Assembly (NCBI RefSeq): GCF_033100395.1
Contig: NZ_JAWLVJ010000008.1
Span: 62,001 to 126,000 of the forward strand
Direction: 5' to 3'
Length of the DNA: 64,000 nt
DNA from: Terasakiella sp033100395
GTDB lineage: Bacteria > Pseudomonadota > Alphaproteobacteria > Rhodospirillales > Terasakiellaceae
Shown: one piece after another, positions 42,367 to 51,961 of the stretch
How the letters are laid out: each line of letters begins with the position of its first letter
Position numbering within the stretch: the stretch's first letter is position 1
The notes under the pieces: generated by a model
What the model was told of the DNA's origin: nothing
Databases searched by the model: none
The model's input: the letters and a program-made list of their open reading frames with translations, nothing else
Translations under genes and position numbers: made by a program

Positions 42367-45107
42367 TTGATCGCGCTGAGTACTACATCGTAAGCTTTTT
42401 CCAGACGGGCGACCAGCGGGGTAATCTCTGTGCGGCCACGCACCAACGCATCTTCCAGTTCGCGCGATGAATCGTATATATCCTTGGCGGCAATGGCACC
42501 TGCCACACCTTTAATGCTGTGGGAAATCAGTCGCGCCGTATCCTTGTCATTTTCAGACAGAGCTTTTTTGATGTCTTTCACCAGATCGCAGCGATCACGT
42601 TTGAAAATCTCCAGCAGTTCTCGATAAAGCTTGCTGTTACCGCCCAGACGTTCCAGCCCGCCATCCAGATCAATGCCGTCTATGGTTGCAGGTAATTTTA
42701 CCTGATCTTTTGGGGTGGGTTTGAGGGTGATGGGTTTCTGTTCAAACGTTTTGCGCGGGCGAGTCTTGATCCATTTGGCTAGTGTTTCAAACAGATGATC
42801 CGGTTCTACCGGTTTGGTCAGATGATCGTTCATGCCTGCGCTGATGCATTTATTATGTTCCGAGCGCATGGCGTGGGCGGTCATGGCGATAATGGGTAAG
42901 TCCTTGAAGCGGGCATCTGCACGGATAATGCCTGTGGCTTCATAGCCATCCATTTCCGGCATCTGGATATCCATCAACACCGCATCATAACAATGGGTAT
43001 CGGCTTCACCCAAAATCATGTCAGACGCTTCTTTACCGTTTTCGGCCATATCAACCAGAATACCTGCACCCTGCAGGATTTCCTGACCGACCTGACGGTT
43101 AATCTCGTTATCATCGCACAGAAGAACGCGGGTGCCTGCCAGTTCAAGTTTGGCTGGGCTTTCCACTTTCTTTTTACGACGCGGACGATCCAGCATGATT
43201 TCCTGACCGAAGCTTTTCATGATCGCATCAAACAGCGATGATTGACCCACAGGCTTTTGCAGGAACACATCAATCGGCGTATCATCCAGCTTAAGGGAGG
43301 ATGCCTTGCCTGCCTGTCCCGTTACCATAATGATCTTGGGCAGGAAGACCGATTGGCGGTTTTTGAAAATCTGCTGAGCGGTCTGCAAGCCATCCATATT
43401 GGGCATGCGCCAGTCCATCACGATAAATTCGTAAGGTGAACCCATGGAGATGGCTTTTTCCACTTCGGCAATGGCATCCAGCCCGTTTGACACCGCATGA
43501 ACATCAAAGGACATGTGGGTCAGCATGGTTTTCAGGATATCGCGCGATGCATTGCTGTCATCCACCACCAGTACTTTCATGGAATACATGTCGCGCGACA
43601 GGGCTTTGCGTTCCGCCACCTGATCGTCCTGATAGGCAAATTTCGCGGTGAAGGTAAAGGTACTGCCTTCATCTGGTGCGCTGGTGACAGAAATTTCACC
43701 CTCCATCATTTCCACCAATTGCTTGGAAATCGTCAGGCCCAGGCCCGTGCCACCATATTTGCGGGTGTTGGAATTATCCGCCTGATTGAAGGCCTGAAAC
43801 AGATTGGCGATCTGCTCATCACTTAAGCCAATACCAGAATCCGAAACTGTGAATTCCAGTGTAATAGTGTCTTCGGTTTTTTCTTTAACCAGGGTTGAAA
43901 CAATGACTTCCCCATCCTGGGTAAACTTGATGGCATTTGATGTCAGGTTCAACAAAATCTGCCCAAGGCGCAGCGGGTCACCCTGCAGGGTTTTGGGTAC
44001 GTCCGTTGCGATGGAAAACAGCAGTTCCAGCCCTTTTTGTTCCGCACTCAGAGAGACAAGGTTGCTGAGGTTTTCAAAATTGTCTTCCAGTGAGAAATCA
44101 ACTTTTTCCAGCTCCATCTTCTTGGCTTCGATTTTTGAGAAATCAAGGATATCATTAATGATCCCGAGAAGGTTTTTGGCTGAGACATCAATTTTGCGCA
44201 GATAGTCGCTTTGCTGGTCGCTCAAATCGGTTTTGGCTGTCAAATGGCTCAATCCGATGATGGCATTCATCGGTGTGCGGATTTCGTGGCTCATGTTTGC
44301 CAGAAACTGGCTTTTGGCCATGTCGCTTTGTTCAGCTTTTTCTTTTGCGCTGCGCAGTTCAGCTTCCATGCGCACCCGTTCGGTCAGGTCATCTTCGGTG
44401 ACGATATAGTTGACTTCCCCGTTTAACGGGTTGCGGGTGACCCGTATATCAACGGCATGTTTGCGTGGGCCGAATTTGGTCTGCATTAAAAAGTCACCAT
44501 GGGTGCCTTCCTGATCACAGGCCTTGGTGAAGATACGCTGACCTTCCTGAATGTCATGGAAACGGCGCACAAACAGGGGCAGGGTCTGTTCATTGCTGGT
44601 TAGTTCCTGCCCGTAAATATCAGATGCTGACGGGTTTTGACGCAGCAGGTCCCCGCGCGCAGTGAAGATGGAGATGATAACGGATGTATAACGCGTGGCC
44701 TCCACCAGCATCATATTTTCCGGTTCTTTCCCCAGATCAACTTCTTCGGTACAGAAAGCCATGATGCCCTGGGATTTTTCTTCCCCAAGCAACAGCGCGC
44801 GTTGGCGCATATAAACGGTTTTGGGCACGCCATTGGGATAAGTTGTCCAGCTTTCGGTCGACTCGCCCAGGGTTGCGGCTTTGTCGTAAACCTGTTCCAT
44901 GCGGCGACGTGTGCCGTCGCTGTCGCCGGACATATCCTTGTCGATCATGTCCTGAACGGTTTTGACGCCCCAGAAGTCCAGACCTGCCTGATTACACCAC
45001 CAAAATTTGTAATTCCCCAGATCGAAAATCCACGTCGGGGACGGGACCAGCTCGAAATCGGCGAGTTCACTGCGGTCGATAAAATGGCGTAAATCTTTAT
45101 AGGACAA
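42348..45107 (-). CDS. Hybrid histidine kinase (PAS-PAS-HisKA-HATPase-REC-REC-Hpt)
   Basis: A 919-residue cytoplasmic hybrid kinase without membrane segments. Two PAS domains (about 15-250), a dimerisation helix with phospho-histidine H274 (MSHEIRTPMNA), an ATPase domain (SDSGIGLSDEQ and YGGTGLGLTISK), two receivers with acceptor aspartates D565 (VMDWRMPNMDG) and D713 (LMDIQMPEMDG), and a C-terminal Hpt with H863 (SHSIKGVAGA). It is a full internal phosphorelay. The output partner is not in the vicinity. It heads away from the ols operon and converges with the PAS-GGDEF gene. Confidence 0.92.
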   Translation of the reverse strand: MSYKDLRHFIDRSELADFELVPSPTWIFDLGNYKFWWCNQAGLDFWGVKTVQDMIDKDMSGDSDGTRRRMEQVYDKAATLGESTESWTTYPNGVPKTVYMRQRALLLGEEKSQGIMAFCTEEVDLGKEPENMMLVEATRYTSVIISIFTARGDLLRQNPSASDIYGQELTSNEQTLPLFVRRFHDIQEGQRIFTKACDQEGTHGDFLMQTKFGPRKHAVDIRVTRNPLNGEVNYIVTEDDLTERVRMEAELRSAKEKAEQSDMAKSQFLANMSHEIRTPMNAIIGLSHLTAKTDLSDQQSDYLRKIDVSAKNLLGIINDILDFSKIEAKKMELEKVDFSLEDNFENLSNLVSLSAEQKGLELLFSIATDVPKTLQGDPLRLGQILLNLTSNAIKFTQDGEVIVSTLVKEKTEDTITLEFTVSDSGIGLSDEQIANLFQAFNQADNSNTRKYGGTGLGLTISKQLVEMMEGEISVTSAPDEGSTFTFTAKFAYQDDQVAERKALSRDMYSMKVLVVDDSNASRDILKTMLTHMSFDVHAVSNGLDAIAEVEKAISMGSPYEFIVMDWRMPNMDGLQTAQQIFKNRQSVFLPKIIMVTGQAGKASSLKLDDTPIDVFLQKPVGQSSLFDAIMKSFGQEIMLDRPRRKKKVESPAKLELAGTRVLLCDDNEINRQVGQEILQGAGILVDMAENGKEASDMILGEADTHCYDAVLMDIQMPEMDGYEATGIIRADARFKDLPIIAMTAHAMRSEHNKCISAGMNDHLTKPVEPDHLFETLAKWIKTRPRKTFEQKPITLKPTPKDQVKLPATIDGIDLDGGLERLGGNSKLYRELLEIFKRDRCDLVKDIKKALSENDKDTARLISHSIKGVAGAIAAKDIYDSSRELEDALVRGRTEITPLVARLEKAYDVVLSAINQLDAP

Positions 45108-45190
45108 GGAAGAAGGCTCTCTTTAAAACTGCGGACAGTGGATATGATAGCTCACTTTACTAACAATTTTAAAGAAATTAACCACAAAAT

Positions 45191-46021
45191 TTATGAAACA
45201 ATTAGATTGAGATTATCTGAAAGTTCTTCAACTTCACGCTGTTTGATGTGCAACAAGCTGGCTAACCCATTGCCAACACGTGTTTCTGCCCAGGCAGAGG
45301 CTTCTTTGCGATCGGCAAAATCATGGGCCATGGCGGGGGCATGGAAGATGATGTCAACCTCGGCCCCTTTGATACAGAACACATGCCACAGATGCGGCAA
45401 GAGCGTCATATCCCCGTACCACGCAAAGGAGTCGCGTTCCTGGCTGCTAAGGATATCGCCATCTGCTTTTTTGTTGAATGAGATGGTCACGGGCTGGATG
45501 GCACAATCGGTGCGGATATGATCTTCCATGATCATTTCAAAGAGCGAGCTTTTAAAGGGCAGTACGCTTTCACCTTTGGAACTTGTGCCTTCCGGGAAGA
45601 TCATCAGGCGTTCTCCATCCATGATACGCTGCTGCAACTGAATTTTCTGTTCGCGCGCTTTGGAGGGTTTGCGTTCAATAAAGGCGGTTTGCGCGATGCG
45701 GGCAAGAAAACCGAACAACGGCCAGCTTGCCACATCTGCTTTGGCAACAAAGGTAATGTCATAACAAGACGCTAGTAGCGGGATATCCAGGTAAGAAATA
45801 TGGTTTCCAGCCAGCAATACTCTTTGACCTTCATAAGGTGTTCCATGTTGGTTAACTTTCATTCCGATGATGGCACAGACACCGCGATGCCACAGGCTGA
45901 CAAACGGACGTCTGATCCAGCGACCCAGCATAAACAGCACCAGATAAGGCGGTACCAGCAACAGGGTCCAGCTTAGAAACAGGATGGCGCGAATGATGCC
46001 GCGTGTTAAAGACGGCTTCAT
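45191..46021 (-). CDS. olsA: Lyso-ornithine-lipid acyltransferase (PlsC family)
   Basis: A 276-residue 1-acyl-glycerol-3-phosphate-acyltransferase-family protein with an N-terminal membrane segment (about 10-30), motif I as NHISYLD, FIERKPSKA and the FPEGTSSKG motif III. The acceptor motif reads N-H-x4-D, one variant of H-x4-D with the histidine kept. The start at 46021 overlaps olsB by four bases; the longer frame inside olsB is not credible. Coupling to olsB makes the second acylation of ornithine lipid its likely step, rather than phosphatidate synthesis. Confidence 0.83.
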   Translation of the reverse strand: MKPSLTRGIIRAILFLSWTLLLVPPYLVLFMLGRWIRRPFVSLWHRGVCAIIGMKVNQHGTPYEGQRVLLAGNHISYLDIPLLASCYDITFVAKADVASWPLFGFLARIAQTAFIERKPSKAREQKIQLQQRIMDGERLMIFPEGTSSKGESVLPFKSSLFEMIMEDHIRTDCAIQPVTISFNKKADGDILSSQERDSFAWYGDMTLLPHLWHVFCIKGAEVDIIFHAPAMAHDFADRKEASAWAETRVGNGLASLLHIKQREVEELSDNLNLIVS

Positions 46022-46833
46022 GTGTTGGCCTGATTCTGAATGTCGGCAGATTCCTGCAGATAGTGACGTTGGTAACGCCCGGTCACATTGCCGGTTTCCA
46101 CCAGCAAACACACATCTGTTGTATTGAACTGATGATCGATGACAGCACCGTTACCGATGACACCACCGACGCGCAGGTAACCTTTGATCAACGGTGGCAT
46201 TTCACGTAAGGCCTGGCGGCTGTCGATCTGTTTTTTCTTCAGAAGTTTCATGTCCACATAGCGATTATCAAGCGCTTTTGGGGACCATTCTTCTGGCGCA
46301 CTGTGGTGGTGATAAAGGTAGGAAAGCGCGCTTGCCATGGCTTTCGGGTCCGTGCCCGGGAAGCTCGCACAGCCAAACATCAACGAGATATTATGCTGGG
46401 TGATATATTCTGCAATGCCGCGCCACAGAAGCTGCATCACTGCTTTGCCACGGAAATCCGGGTCCACGCAGGAACGGCCCAACTCAACGATTTCACCGGG
46501 ATAGTTCTGCAGGTGATTGAGATCAAATTCATCGGCGGAATAAAAGCCTTCATGCAGCATCGCAACGGAGCGGCGCAACAGGCGGTAGGTGCCGACAACA
46601 AATTCTTCACCAGCTTCTTCCTTGGCGCAATCAACAACAAGAAGATGGTCGCAATAGTCATCAAAACGGTCAAAATCACGCTTGGCCTTGGCAACTTCGT
46701 CATCCGGAACAGCACCCATGCCTTCAAAGAAAACGCGATAGCGCAGACGCTGGGCAGCGCGCACGTCGTCTTCGGTTTTCGCCAAACGGACATCAAGGGT
46801 AGTTTCATTTAATTGCGTCATTGGTCTCATCAC
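46018..46833 (-). CDS. olsB: L-ornithine N-alpha-acyltransferase (first step of ornithine lipids)
   Basis: A 271-residue GNAT-fold acyl-ACP-dependent acyltransferase of the OlsB type. It has VRAAQRLRYRVFFEGMG near the N-terminus, VGTYRLLRR, ELGRSCVDPDFRGKAVMQLLWRGI in the acyl-donor region and LFGCASFPGTDP. It makes lyso-ornithine lipid from ornithine and 3-hydroxyacyl-ACP. Ornithine lipids replace phospholipids in phosphate limitation in many alphaproteobacteria. An alternative start lies at 46821. It is the first gene of the olsBA pair. Confidence 0.85.
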   Translation of the reverse strand: MMRPMTQLNETTLDVRLAKTEDDVRAAQRLRYRVFFEGMGAVPDDEVAKAKRDFDRFDDYCDHLLVVDCAKEEAGEEFVVGTYRLLRRSVAMLHEGFYSADEFDLNHLQNYPGEIVELGRSCVDPDFRGKAVMQLLWRGIAEYITQHNISLMFGCASFPGTDPKAMASALSYLYHHHSAPEEWSPKALDNRYVDMKLLKKKQIDSRQALREMPPLIKGYLRVGGVIGNGAVIDHQFNTTDVCLLVETGNVTGRYQRHYLQESADIQNQANT

Positions 46834-46952
46834 TGATCGTTAATCTATGTAAAAAATAAATTACATAGACACTCGTTCAGGAATGTTTCACCGCCGTGAA
46901 GCTTTCATGACGAAAAGGCTGAAATTTTATGACACTCTATCAGTGCTGATAA

Positions 46953-47282
46953 TTAGTGGCCGATATTTTTAGAAAAAATATTGATGATCCCGACGCCGAC
47001 GACAATGAAGGTGATGCCGATTATAGCTGGAATATCAGGGATTTGTTTGTAAAGAAAGGCACCCGCGACCGTGACCAAAACAATACCGATCCCGGACCAG
47101 ATGGCATATGTAATGCCAACCGGGATGGTACGAAGGGTCAGTGTCATAAAGTAAAATGCCGTGGCATATCCCACAACCACAATAAGACTTGGGCCCAGCT
47201 TTGAAAATTCTTCCGATGCTTTCAGGGCACTTGTGGCGATGACTTCACCCAAAATGGCGATGGCGAGATAGAGATAAGCCAT
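46953..47282 (-). CDS. Small multidrug resistance (SMR) transporter
   Basis: A 109-residue four-span protein with the essential membrane glutamate (AILGEVIATSALKAS, E13) and the YAIWSGIGIVLV signature with the conserved tryptophan. It is an EmrE/QacE-type proton-coupled exporter of cationic compounds, although guanidinium exporters (Gdx) of the same family cannot be excluded. The gene starts one base after the stop of the cyclic-nucleotide-binding gene and is its operon partner. Confidence 0.88.
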   Translation of the reverse strand: MAYLYLAIAILGEVIATSALKASEEFSKLGPSLIVVVGYATAFYFMTLTLRTIPVGITYAIWSGIGIVLVTVAGAFLYKQIPDIPAIIGITFIVVGVGIINIFSKNIGH

Positions 47283-47283
47283 A

Positions 47284-47727
47284 TTAACCCATATAGGACA
47301 TCTTGATATCCAGCAATCTTAGGCGCTGGATCACGGTGATGAGCAAAGAATGATAGAAACGCTGCAGAAATGTTGCATCTTTGTTGGCCAGTTCCTGCAC
47401 CAGTTCGTGATCAATGGCCTGAACCACCACACCCCCTTTGGCAACGAGCGTTGCGCTTGCCCCGCCATGATCGACAAAGGACATTTCCCCAACGGTTGCG
47501 CCAGAGGTCAATGGCGTGGTCAGTTCGGTTTCCTTGCCGTCTTCGTCTTTTCGAACAACAACGCGGACTTCCCCGTCGATGATAACCATGATCTGGCGGT
47601 GGTCTTCGCCTTCCTGCATCAGTTTGGCACCGTCTTGATAAATATAGTCACGTGACTTTTCTGCCAGAAGTTCAATTTCCGGTTTGGAAAGTTCAACGAA
47701 TGCTTTTTCAAATGCTTCCAGAATCAT
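47284..47727 (-). CDS. Cyclic-nucleotide-binding domain protein (no DNA-binding domain)
   Basis: A 147-residue protein made of one CAP-type effector domain (GAKLMQEGEDHRQIMVIIDGEVRVV and GATVGEMSFVDHGGASATLVAKG). The arginine of the phosphate-binding cassette is replaced (GGASATL), so true cAMP binding is doubtful. It has no helix-turn-helix. The ATG at 47727 has a strong GAGGGA ribosome site; a TTG 30 bases upstream is unlikely. It lies between the ABC1 kinase gene and the SMR transporter on the same strand. Confidence 0.8.
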   Translation of the reverse strand: MILEAFEKAFVELSKPEIELLAEKSRDYIYQDGAKLMQEGEDHRQIMVIIDGEVRVVVRKDEDGKETELTTPLTSGATVGEMSFVDHGGASATLVAKGGVVVQAIDHELVQELANKDATFLQRFYHSLLITVIQRLRLLDIKMSYMG

Positions 47728-47774
47728 CGATGGTCCCTCACGTTTTTCTAGTTGCAAATGACTATCGTTGCTTC

Positions 47775-49112
47775 TTACGTAAGGGTCAAGTCCACTTTAT
47801 CCAAAAGTTGCTTTTGGTTTGCTGTCAGAGTCTCGGCGTTGAAGTCATCTATCAGCTCATGAAACAGGCGGTGCCAGTTGACTTCGGCCCTTGTGCGCAT
47901 AAAGACACTGCCAAGCCCGATGGCAGCACGATCCACCATGACAAATTCCCGTGGGGGGCGGATACCACCACGTTCTTTCAGTTCCTGATGAATTTCATTT
48001 GCGACCTTGGCGCCATAAAGACCATTGTCACTGTCATGGATGTGCCGGGTTTTGTCTTCCAGCAAGGGGGTATAGATATAATGTGCCCAGCGATTCAGGA
48101 TATCAATGATGTCGTGGGACAGGTTTTCAAAACCCCAGGATTCATAGGCATGGATGGCTTTGTCCTTATCATTGGTGCGAATGGCGTTATAAAGATCGAT
48201 GATGCCGCTGACAAAATCTGCCTTGAAAAAACGAATGCAGCCAAAATCCAGCAGATTAACCGATCCATCCTCGCGCACCGTGTAATTCCCAAGATGGGGG
48301 TCGCCATGGATGATACCATAGCGATAAAGCGGGATGTACCAGGCTTTAAAGAGGGAAGTTGCGATGGTGTTGCAAATTTCCGGGCTTTTCTCCGCCGTTT
48401 CAATCAGCGGATTGCCGGGTAGATATGTCATGGTTAACAAGCGGTCGGTTGACAGGCCCTGAATTGGGGTCGGGACATGGATATTCTCTTCACCCGATAA
48501 CATCTCGCCATAAATCTGCATGCTTTTGGCTTCGCGGGTATAATCCAGTTCTTCGCGCAGCCGTTCAGAAAGTTCTGCCAGAATATTGGTGGTATCGATG
48601 GCTTTGTCGTAGCGGCGATAGATGGAAAACATCAGTTTTAATTGATTGAGGTCGGCTTCAATCGCACTGGACATATCCGGGTACTGAAGCTTGCAGACCA
48701 GTTTTTCACCCTCAAGGCTGCGTGCTTGATGGACCTGGCCCAAGGAAGCGGCATAGCTGGAGTCCCGATCAAACTGCTTAAAGCGTTGCTGCCAGTTTGC
48801 TCCCAATTCTTTGTTCATCCGGCGTTTGACAAAGGGCCAGCCCATGGGTGGGGCGTCGCATTGCAGTTGGGAAAGTTCTTTTGCAAATTCTTCAGGCAAG
48901 GCATCCGGGATGGTGGCCATGATCTGGGCAACCTTCATGATTGGTCCCTTCAGACCACCCAGGGCTTTGCGCAGTTCCTGTGCGGCTGTTTGGGTGAAGA
49001 TGTCGCTGGATTTCAGGCGTTGTCCGGCAAAGGTGGTTGCCATTTTTCCGGCCGACATGCCGACATGGCCATAGCGTTTGACGCGCTGTAAAAAACGATT
49101 GTCTTCTCTCAT
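47775..49112 (-). CDS. ABC1/UbiB-type atypical kinase
   Basis: A 445-residue ABC1 (ADCK/COQ8-like) protein. It has the motif IMKVAQIMATIPDALPEE where the family has K-x-G-Q, the alanine loop YAASLGQVHQAR, the lysine in KLVCKLQYP, catalytic HGDPHLGNY and LLDFGCIRFF. Bacterial UbiB supports ubiquinone synthesis. The K-V-A-Q variant is typical of a second alphaproteobacterial ABC1 clade, so this need not be the main UbiB. It overlaps the upstream TetR/COQ9-like gene by four bases (start at 49112). Confidence 0.82.
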   Translation of the reverse strand: MREDNRFLQRVKRYGHVGMSAGKMATTFAGQRLKSSDIFTQTAAQELRKALGGLKGPIMKVAQIMATIPDALPEEFAKELSQLQCDAPPMGWPFVKRRMNKELGANWQQRFKQFDRDSSYAASLGQVHQARSLEGEKLVCKLQYPDMSSAIEADLNQLKLMFSIYRRYDKAIDTTNILAELSERLREELDYTREAKSMQIYGEMLSGEENIHVPTPIQGLSTDRLLTMTYLPGNPLIETAEKSPEICNTIATSLFKAWYIPLYRYGIIHGDPHLGNYTVREDGSVNLLDFGCIRFFKADFVSGIIDLYNAIRTNDKDKAIHAYESWGFENLSHDIIDILNRWAHYIYTPLLEDKTRHIHDSDNGLYGAKVANEIHQELKERGGIRPPREFVMVDRAAIGLGSVFMRTRAEVNWHRLFHELIDDFNAETLTANQKQLLDKVDLTLT

Positions 49113-49696
49113 GCAGCACTCCGGCACCAGGTGAAGCGGTTGCGTTTTTCCGCCCATTTTTCCGCGTTAGCCAGATGCTTATCAAGGGCGGCCATGGTCT
49201 TTGCCATATCTTCGGTGTCATCCTTTTTCCAGACGTGATAGGTCATCAGGAAAATCCCTTCCAGCCCCCTGATTTTAAACGGTGTGCGGCAGCGGTGTGA
49301 CGTTGCTTTGGTCACATCCAGCATTTCATGGAAGAGGTTGTGAATTTCCGATCTGCGTTTCAGCAGTTCAAGGGGACGTGCACAAAAACCACGTTCAATA
49401 TTCAGGGCTGCTTCCTTATGGGCATCAAGCGCATCAAAATACTGCATCAACAGATCAAACAGACGTTCACGCACCGTATCTTCCGGATCATAGGTATAGC
49501 TGGTGACGACCTGAAGATTGATTTTGTTCAGATAAGCATCGACCACGTTAAAGACGGAGGTGAAATTGTGGTCGGTGGCCTCTTTTTCAAGCGCTGCCTG
49601 CTTTTCGATATCTGCGATAGATATGTGATGAACGGCCCTGTCCTTTGCCAGAACCAAAAAGGCATCAATGATTTTATCCTGTGTGTCATCTGTCAT
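49109..49696 (-). CDS. TetR-fold protein, possibly COQ9-like
   Basis: A 195-residue helical protein. The N-terminal part resembles a TetR helix-turn-helix (KIIDAFLVLAKDRAVHHISIADIEKQAAL) but the recognition helix is poorly conserved. The C-terminal part (LEGIFLMTYHVWKKDDTEDM followed by a leucine-aspartate-lysine helix) recalls COQ9, the TetR-fold lipid-binding partner in ubiquinone synthesis. It overlaps the ABC1 kinase gene by four bases, which favours a functional link. The ATG at 49696 follows GAGGAG. It could be an ordinary regulator or a lipid-binding partner. Confidence 0.68.
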   Translation of the reverse strand: MTDDTQDKIIDAFLVLAKDRAVHHISIADIEKQAALEKEATDHNFTSVFNVVDAYLNKINLQVVTSYTYDPEDTVRERLFDLLMQYFDALDAHKEAALNIERGFCARPLELLKRRSEIHNLFHEMLDVTKATSHRCRTPFKIRGLEGIFLMTYHVWKKDDTEDMAKTMAALDKHLANAEKWAEKRNRFTWCRSAA

Positions 49697-49837
49697 GGTG
49701 ATCTCCTCATTTTCTTTTATACGAAACTGAAGCTCTGATAGATCAGTTGGGCGTTTTTCCACGTAAATCAATGGGACCAAATGATCTGCGCCTGTTTGTA
49801 GGACGTACAGAAACTAACAAACAGGAAGGATGATCAG

Positions 49838-50548
49838 ATGAAAGTGATGGTTTTTGGGGCCAGTGGCGGCATAGGTTCCGCGTTGGTGAAACAACTGGCA
49901 GACAGGCAAGACGTTGATCAGGTCTTTGCGGGATCACGTCAAGCTGTGTTGTTTGAAGGCGCAAAGGTTCAATCATTCTCGTTTGATTTAGCGGATGAAA
50001 CCTCGATTAAAAGTGCCTTTTCAATGGTGGAAGGTCCGCTGGATATGGTGTTGATTGCAACTGGCGTGTTGTCAAATGATCAAGGGCTTTATCCAGAAAA
50101 GAGTTTGCGTGATCTGGATGCGGACAGGCTCGGGCAGTATTTTATGCTTAACACCATCGGGCCCAGCCTGATCATGAAATATGCCTTAGCGCGCCTTAAC
50201 AGGAAGCACTGGTCATTGCTGGCGGCTTTTTCAGCCCGTGTCGGCAGTGTTTCGGATAATCGACTGGGTGGCTGGTATGGATATCGTGCCTCCAAGGCCG
50301 CGCTGAATATGATGATCAAATGCGCGGCCATTGAGACTGAACGTAAAAACAAGCAAGCCTGTGTAATCGTATTGCACCCCGGGACAGTCGATACAACCCT
50401 TTCCAAGCCATTTCAATCCAATGTGCCGGACCATCAATTATTCAGCCCTGAAAAATCAGCAGGGAAATTGCTGGAGGTGATTTTTGCACGTAGCCCTAAA
50501 GACACAGGGCGTATATTTGCCTGGGATGGTCAGGAAATTCAGCCCTGA
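49838..50548 (+). CDS. Short-chain dehydrogenase/reductase (C-factor-like)
   Basis: A 236-residue SDR: cofactor loop FGASGGIGSAL (about 6-16), the D-x-x-x-x-N region around IATGVLSND, and catalytic Y-x-x-x-K in WYGYRASKAALNM (about 144-156). It has the short form typical of CsgA/C-factor-like SDRs. The substrate is unknown. AGGAAGG lies before the ATG. It stands alone between the TetR/COQ9-like gene and the urea-sensing genes. Confidence 0.85.
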   Translation: MKVMVFGASGGIGSALVKQLADRQDVDQVFAGSRQAVLFEGAKVQSFSFDLADETSIKSAFSMVEGPLDMVLIATGVLSNDQGLYPEKSLRDLDADRLGQYFMLNTIGPSLIMKYALARLNRKHWSLLAAFSARVGSVSDNRLGGWYGYRASKAALNMMIKCAAIETERKNKQACVIVLHPGTVDTTLSKPFQSNVPDHQLFSPEKSAGKLLEVIFARSPKDTGRIFAWDGQEIQP

Positions 50549-50653
50549 CTAAAAAAGTGGCACTTCTTTTGCTGTAATAAAAGTTAGGCAGATAAGGCCC
50601 TTGTTTGGGTCAATTTCTGTTTGTTTTTTATGCAAATTGATGAAGTTTAAGGC

Positions 50654-51961
50654 ATGCTCGATTCTGTGCGCTACAAAGTTTTTGGGGAACGTCACCGTTA
50701 TTATCTGATCGCGGTGATGGCGGCGATCCTGGGCTTGACCCTGGTCTTGATTGCCCCTTACATGTTTGGGCTGGGCACGGTGCAGAAGAAAACGCCGATC
50801 AAGGTGGGTGTGCTTCATTCCCTAAGCGGGACCATGGCGTTGAGTGAACGGTCGGTGGCGGAAGCAAGTTTGCTGGCGGTGGAAGAACTTAACCGTCGTG
50901 GCGGTGTTTTGGGGCGCAAGGTCGAAGCGATCCTGCTGGATGGGCGCTCCAACTGGGATGTGTTTGCCAATCAGGCGGAAAATTTGATCCGTAATCACCA
51001 GGTGTCCGCCGTTTTTGGCTGCTGGACTTCGGCATGCCGCAAGACCGTGAAACCTGTGTTTGAACGACTGGATCACGTGCTGTTTTATCCGGTGCAGTAT
51101 GAAGGGTTGGAACAATCGCCCAATATTATTTACACCGGGGCCGCACCCAATCAGCAGATCATCCCGGCAACCAAATGGACCATCGACAATATCGGTAAGC
51201 GGATTTATCTGGTGGGATCTGACTATGTTTTTCCCCGCACCGCCCATGAGATCATCCAGACGCAGGTGTCCGCCCTCAATGCCCAGATTGTGGGGGAGTC
51301 TTATATTCCGCTGGGTGGGACAGCGTTTGAAGGCATCATTGACGATATCAAGGAAAAGCAGCCGGACATTATCTTTAATACCATTAACGGAGACAGCAAT
51401 CTTGCGTTCTACAAGCAACTGCGTGAACAAGGGGTGCGTACTGATGATATCCCGGTGATGTCTTTTAGTCTGGCGGAATCTGAAGTGCAGGTGATTGGGC
51501 CGGATCTAGTGGCAGGAGATTATGCCGCACGGAATTACTTTCAGACGATTCAGAGTGAGAAGAACAAAGAGTTTGTGACCAAATATCGTGCTCGTTTTGG
51601 TCAGGATAAAGTAACCACTGCCCCGATGGAGGCTGCTTATTTCGGTGTCTTTATGTGGGCGCAAGCCGTTGCAGAAAGTGGGTCCATTCAATATCGTGGC
51701 TTTCGCGATGCATTGTTGGGGCAGACGCTGAATGCCCCCAGCGGCATTGTTTATATCGATCCCAACACCCAGCATACCTGGCGCACGGTCCTGATCGGGC
51801 AGGTGAGGACAGATGGGAATTTCGATCTGATCTGGGACAGTGGACGTCCGGTTCGCCCGGTTCCGTACCCCGGCTTTTTTGCCAAGGCCAAGTGGGAAGA
51901 ATTCCTCAGCAACCTGTTTGAAGGTTGGGGTGGTCAGTGGGAGGCCGAGGGACGTACATGA
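50654..51961 (+). CDS. Membrane-anchored UrtA-like receptor of a histidine-kinase system
   Basis: A 435-residue periplasmic-binding-type protein closely similar to UrtA of the same window, sharing KVGVLHSLSGTMA, FGCWTSACRK, LFYPVQYEG and YTGAAPNQQ. It differs at the N-terminus: a charged cytoplasmic stretch (about 1-16) and an uncleaved membrane helix (about 17-40) without a signal-peptidase site, so it is anchored to the inner membrane. Its stop overlaps the start of a hybrid kinase gene (ATGA). It probably senses urea or a short amide and passes the signal to the kinase, as TorT does for TorS and LuxP for LuxQ; it need not serve transport. Confidence 0.8.
   Translation: MLDSVRYKVFGERHRYYLIAVMAAILGLTLVLIAPYMFGLGTVQKKTPIKVGVLHSLSGTMALSERSVAEASLLAVEELNRRGGVLGRKVEAILLDGRSNWDVFANQAENLIRNHQVSAVFGCWTSACRKTVKPVFERLDHVLFYPVQYEGLEQSPNIIYTGAAPNQQIIPATKWTIDNIGKRIYLVGSDYVFPRTAHEIIQTQVSALNAQIVGESYIPLGGTAFEGIIDDIKEKQPDIIFNTINGDSNLAFYKQLREQGVRTDDIPVMSFSLAESEVQVIGPDLVAGDYAARNYFQTIQSEKNKEFVTKYRARFGQDKVTTAPMEAAYFGVFMWAQAVAESGSIQYRGFRDALLGQTLNAPSGIVYIDPNTQHTWRTVLIGQVRTDGNFDLIWDSGRPVRPVPYPGFFAKAKWEEFLSNLFEGWGGQWEAEGRT

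Noticed and set aside
50654..51961. A second urea-transport binding protein
   Set aside because: It lacks a cleavable signal peptide and is coupled to a kinase gene rather than to permease genes.
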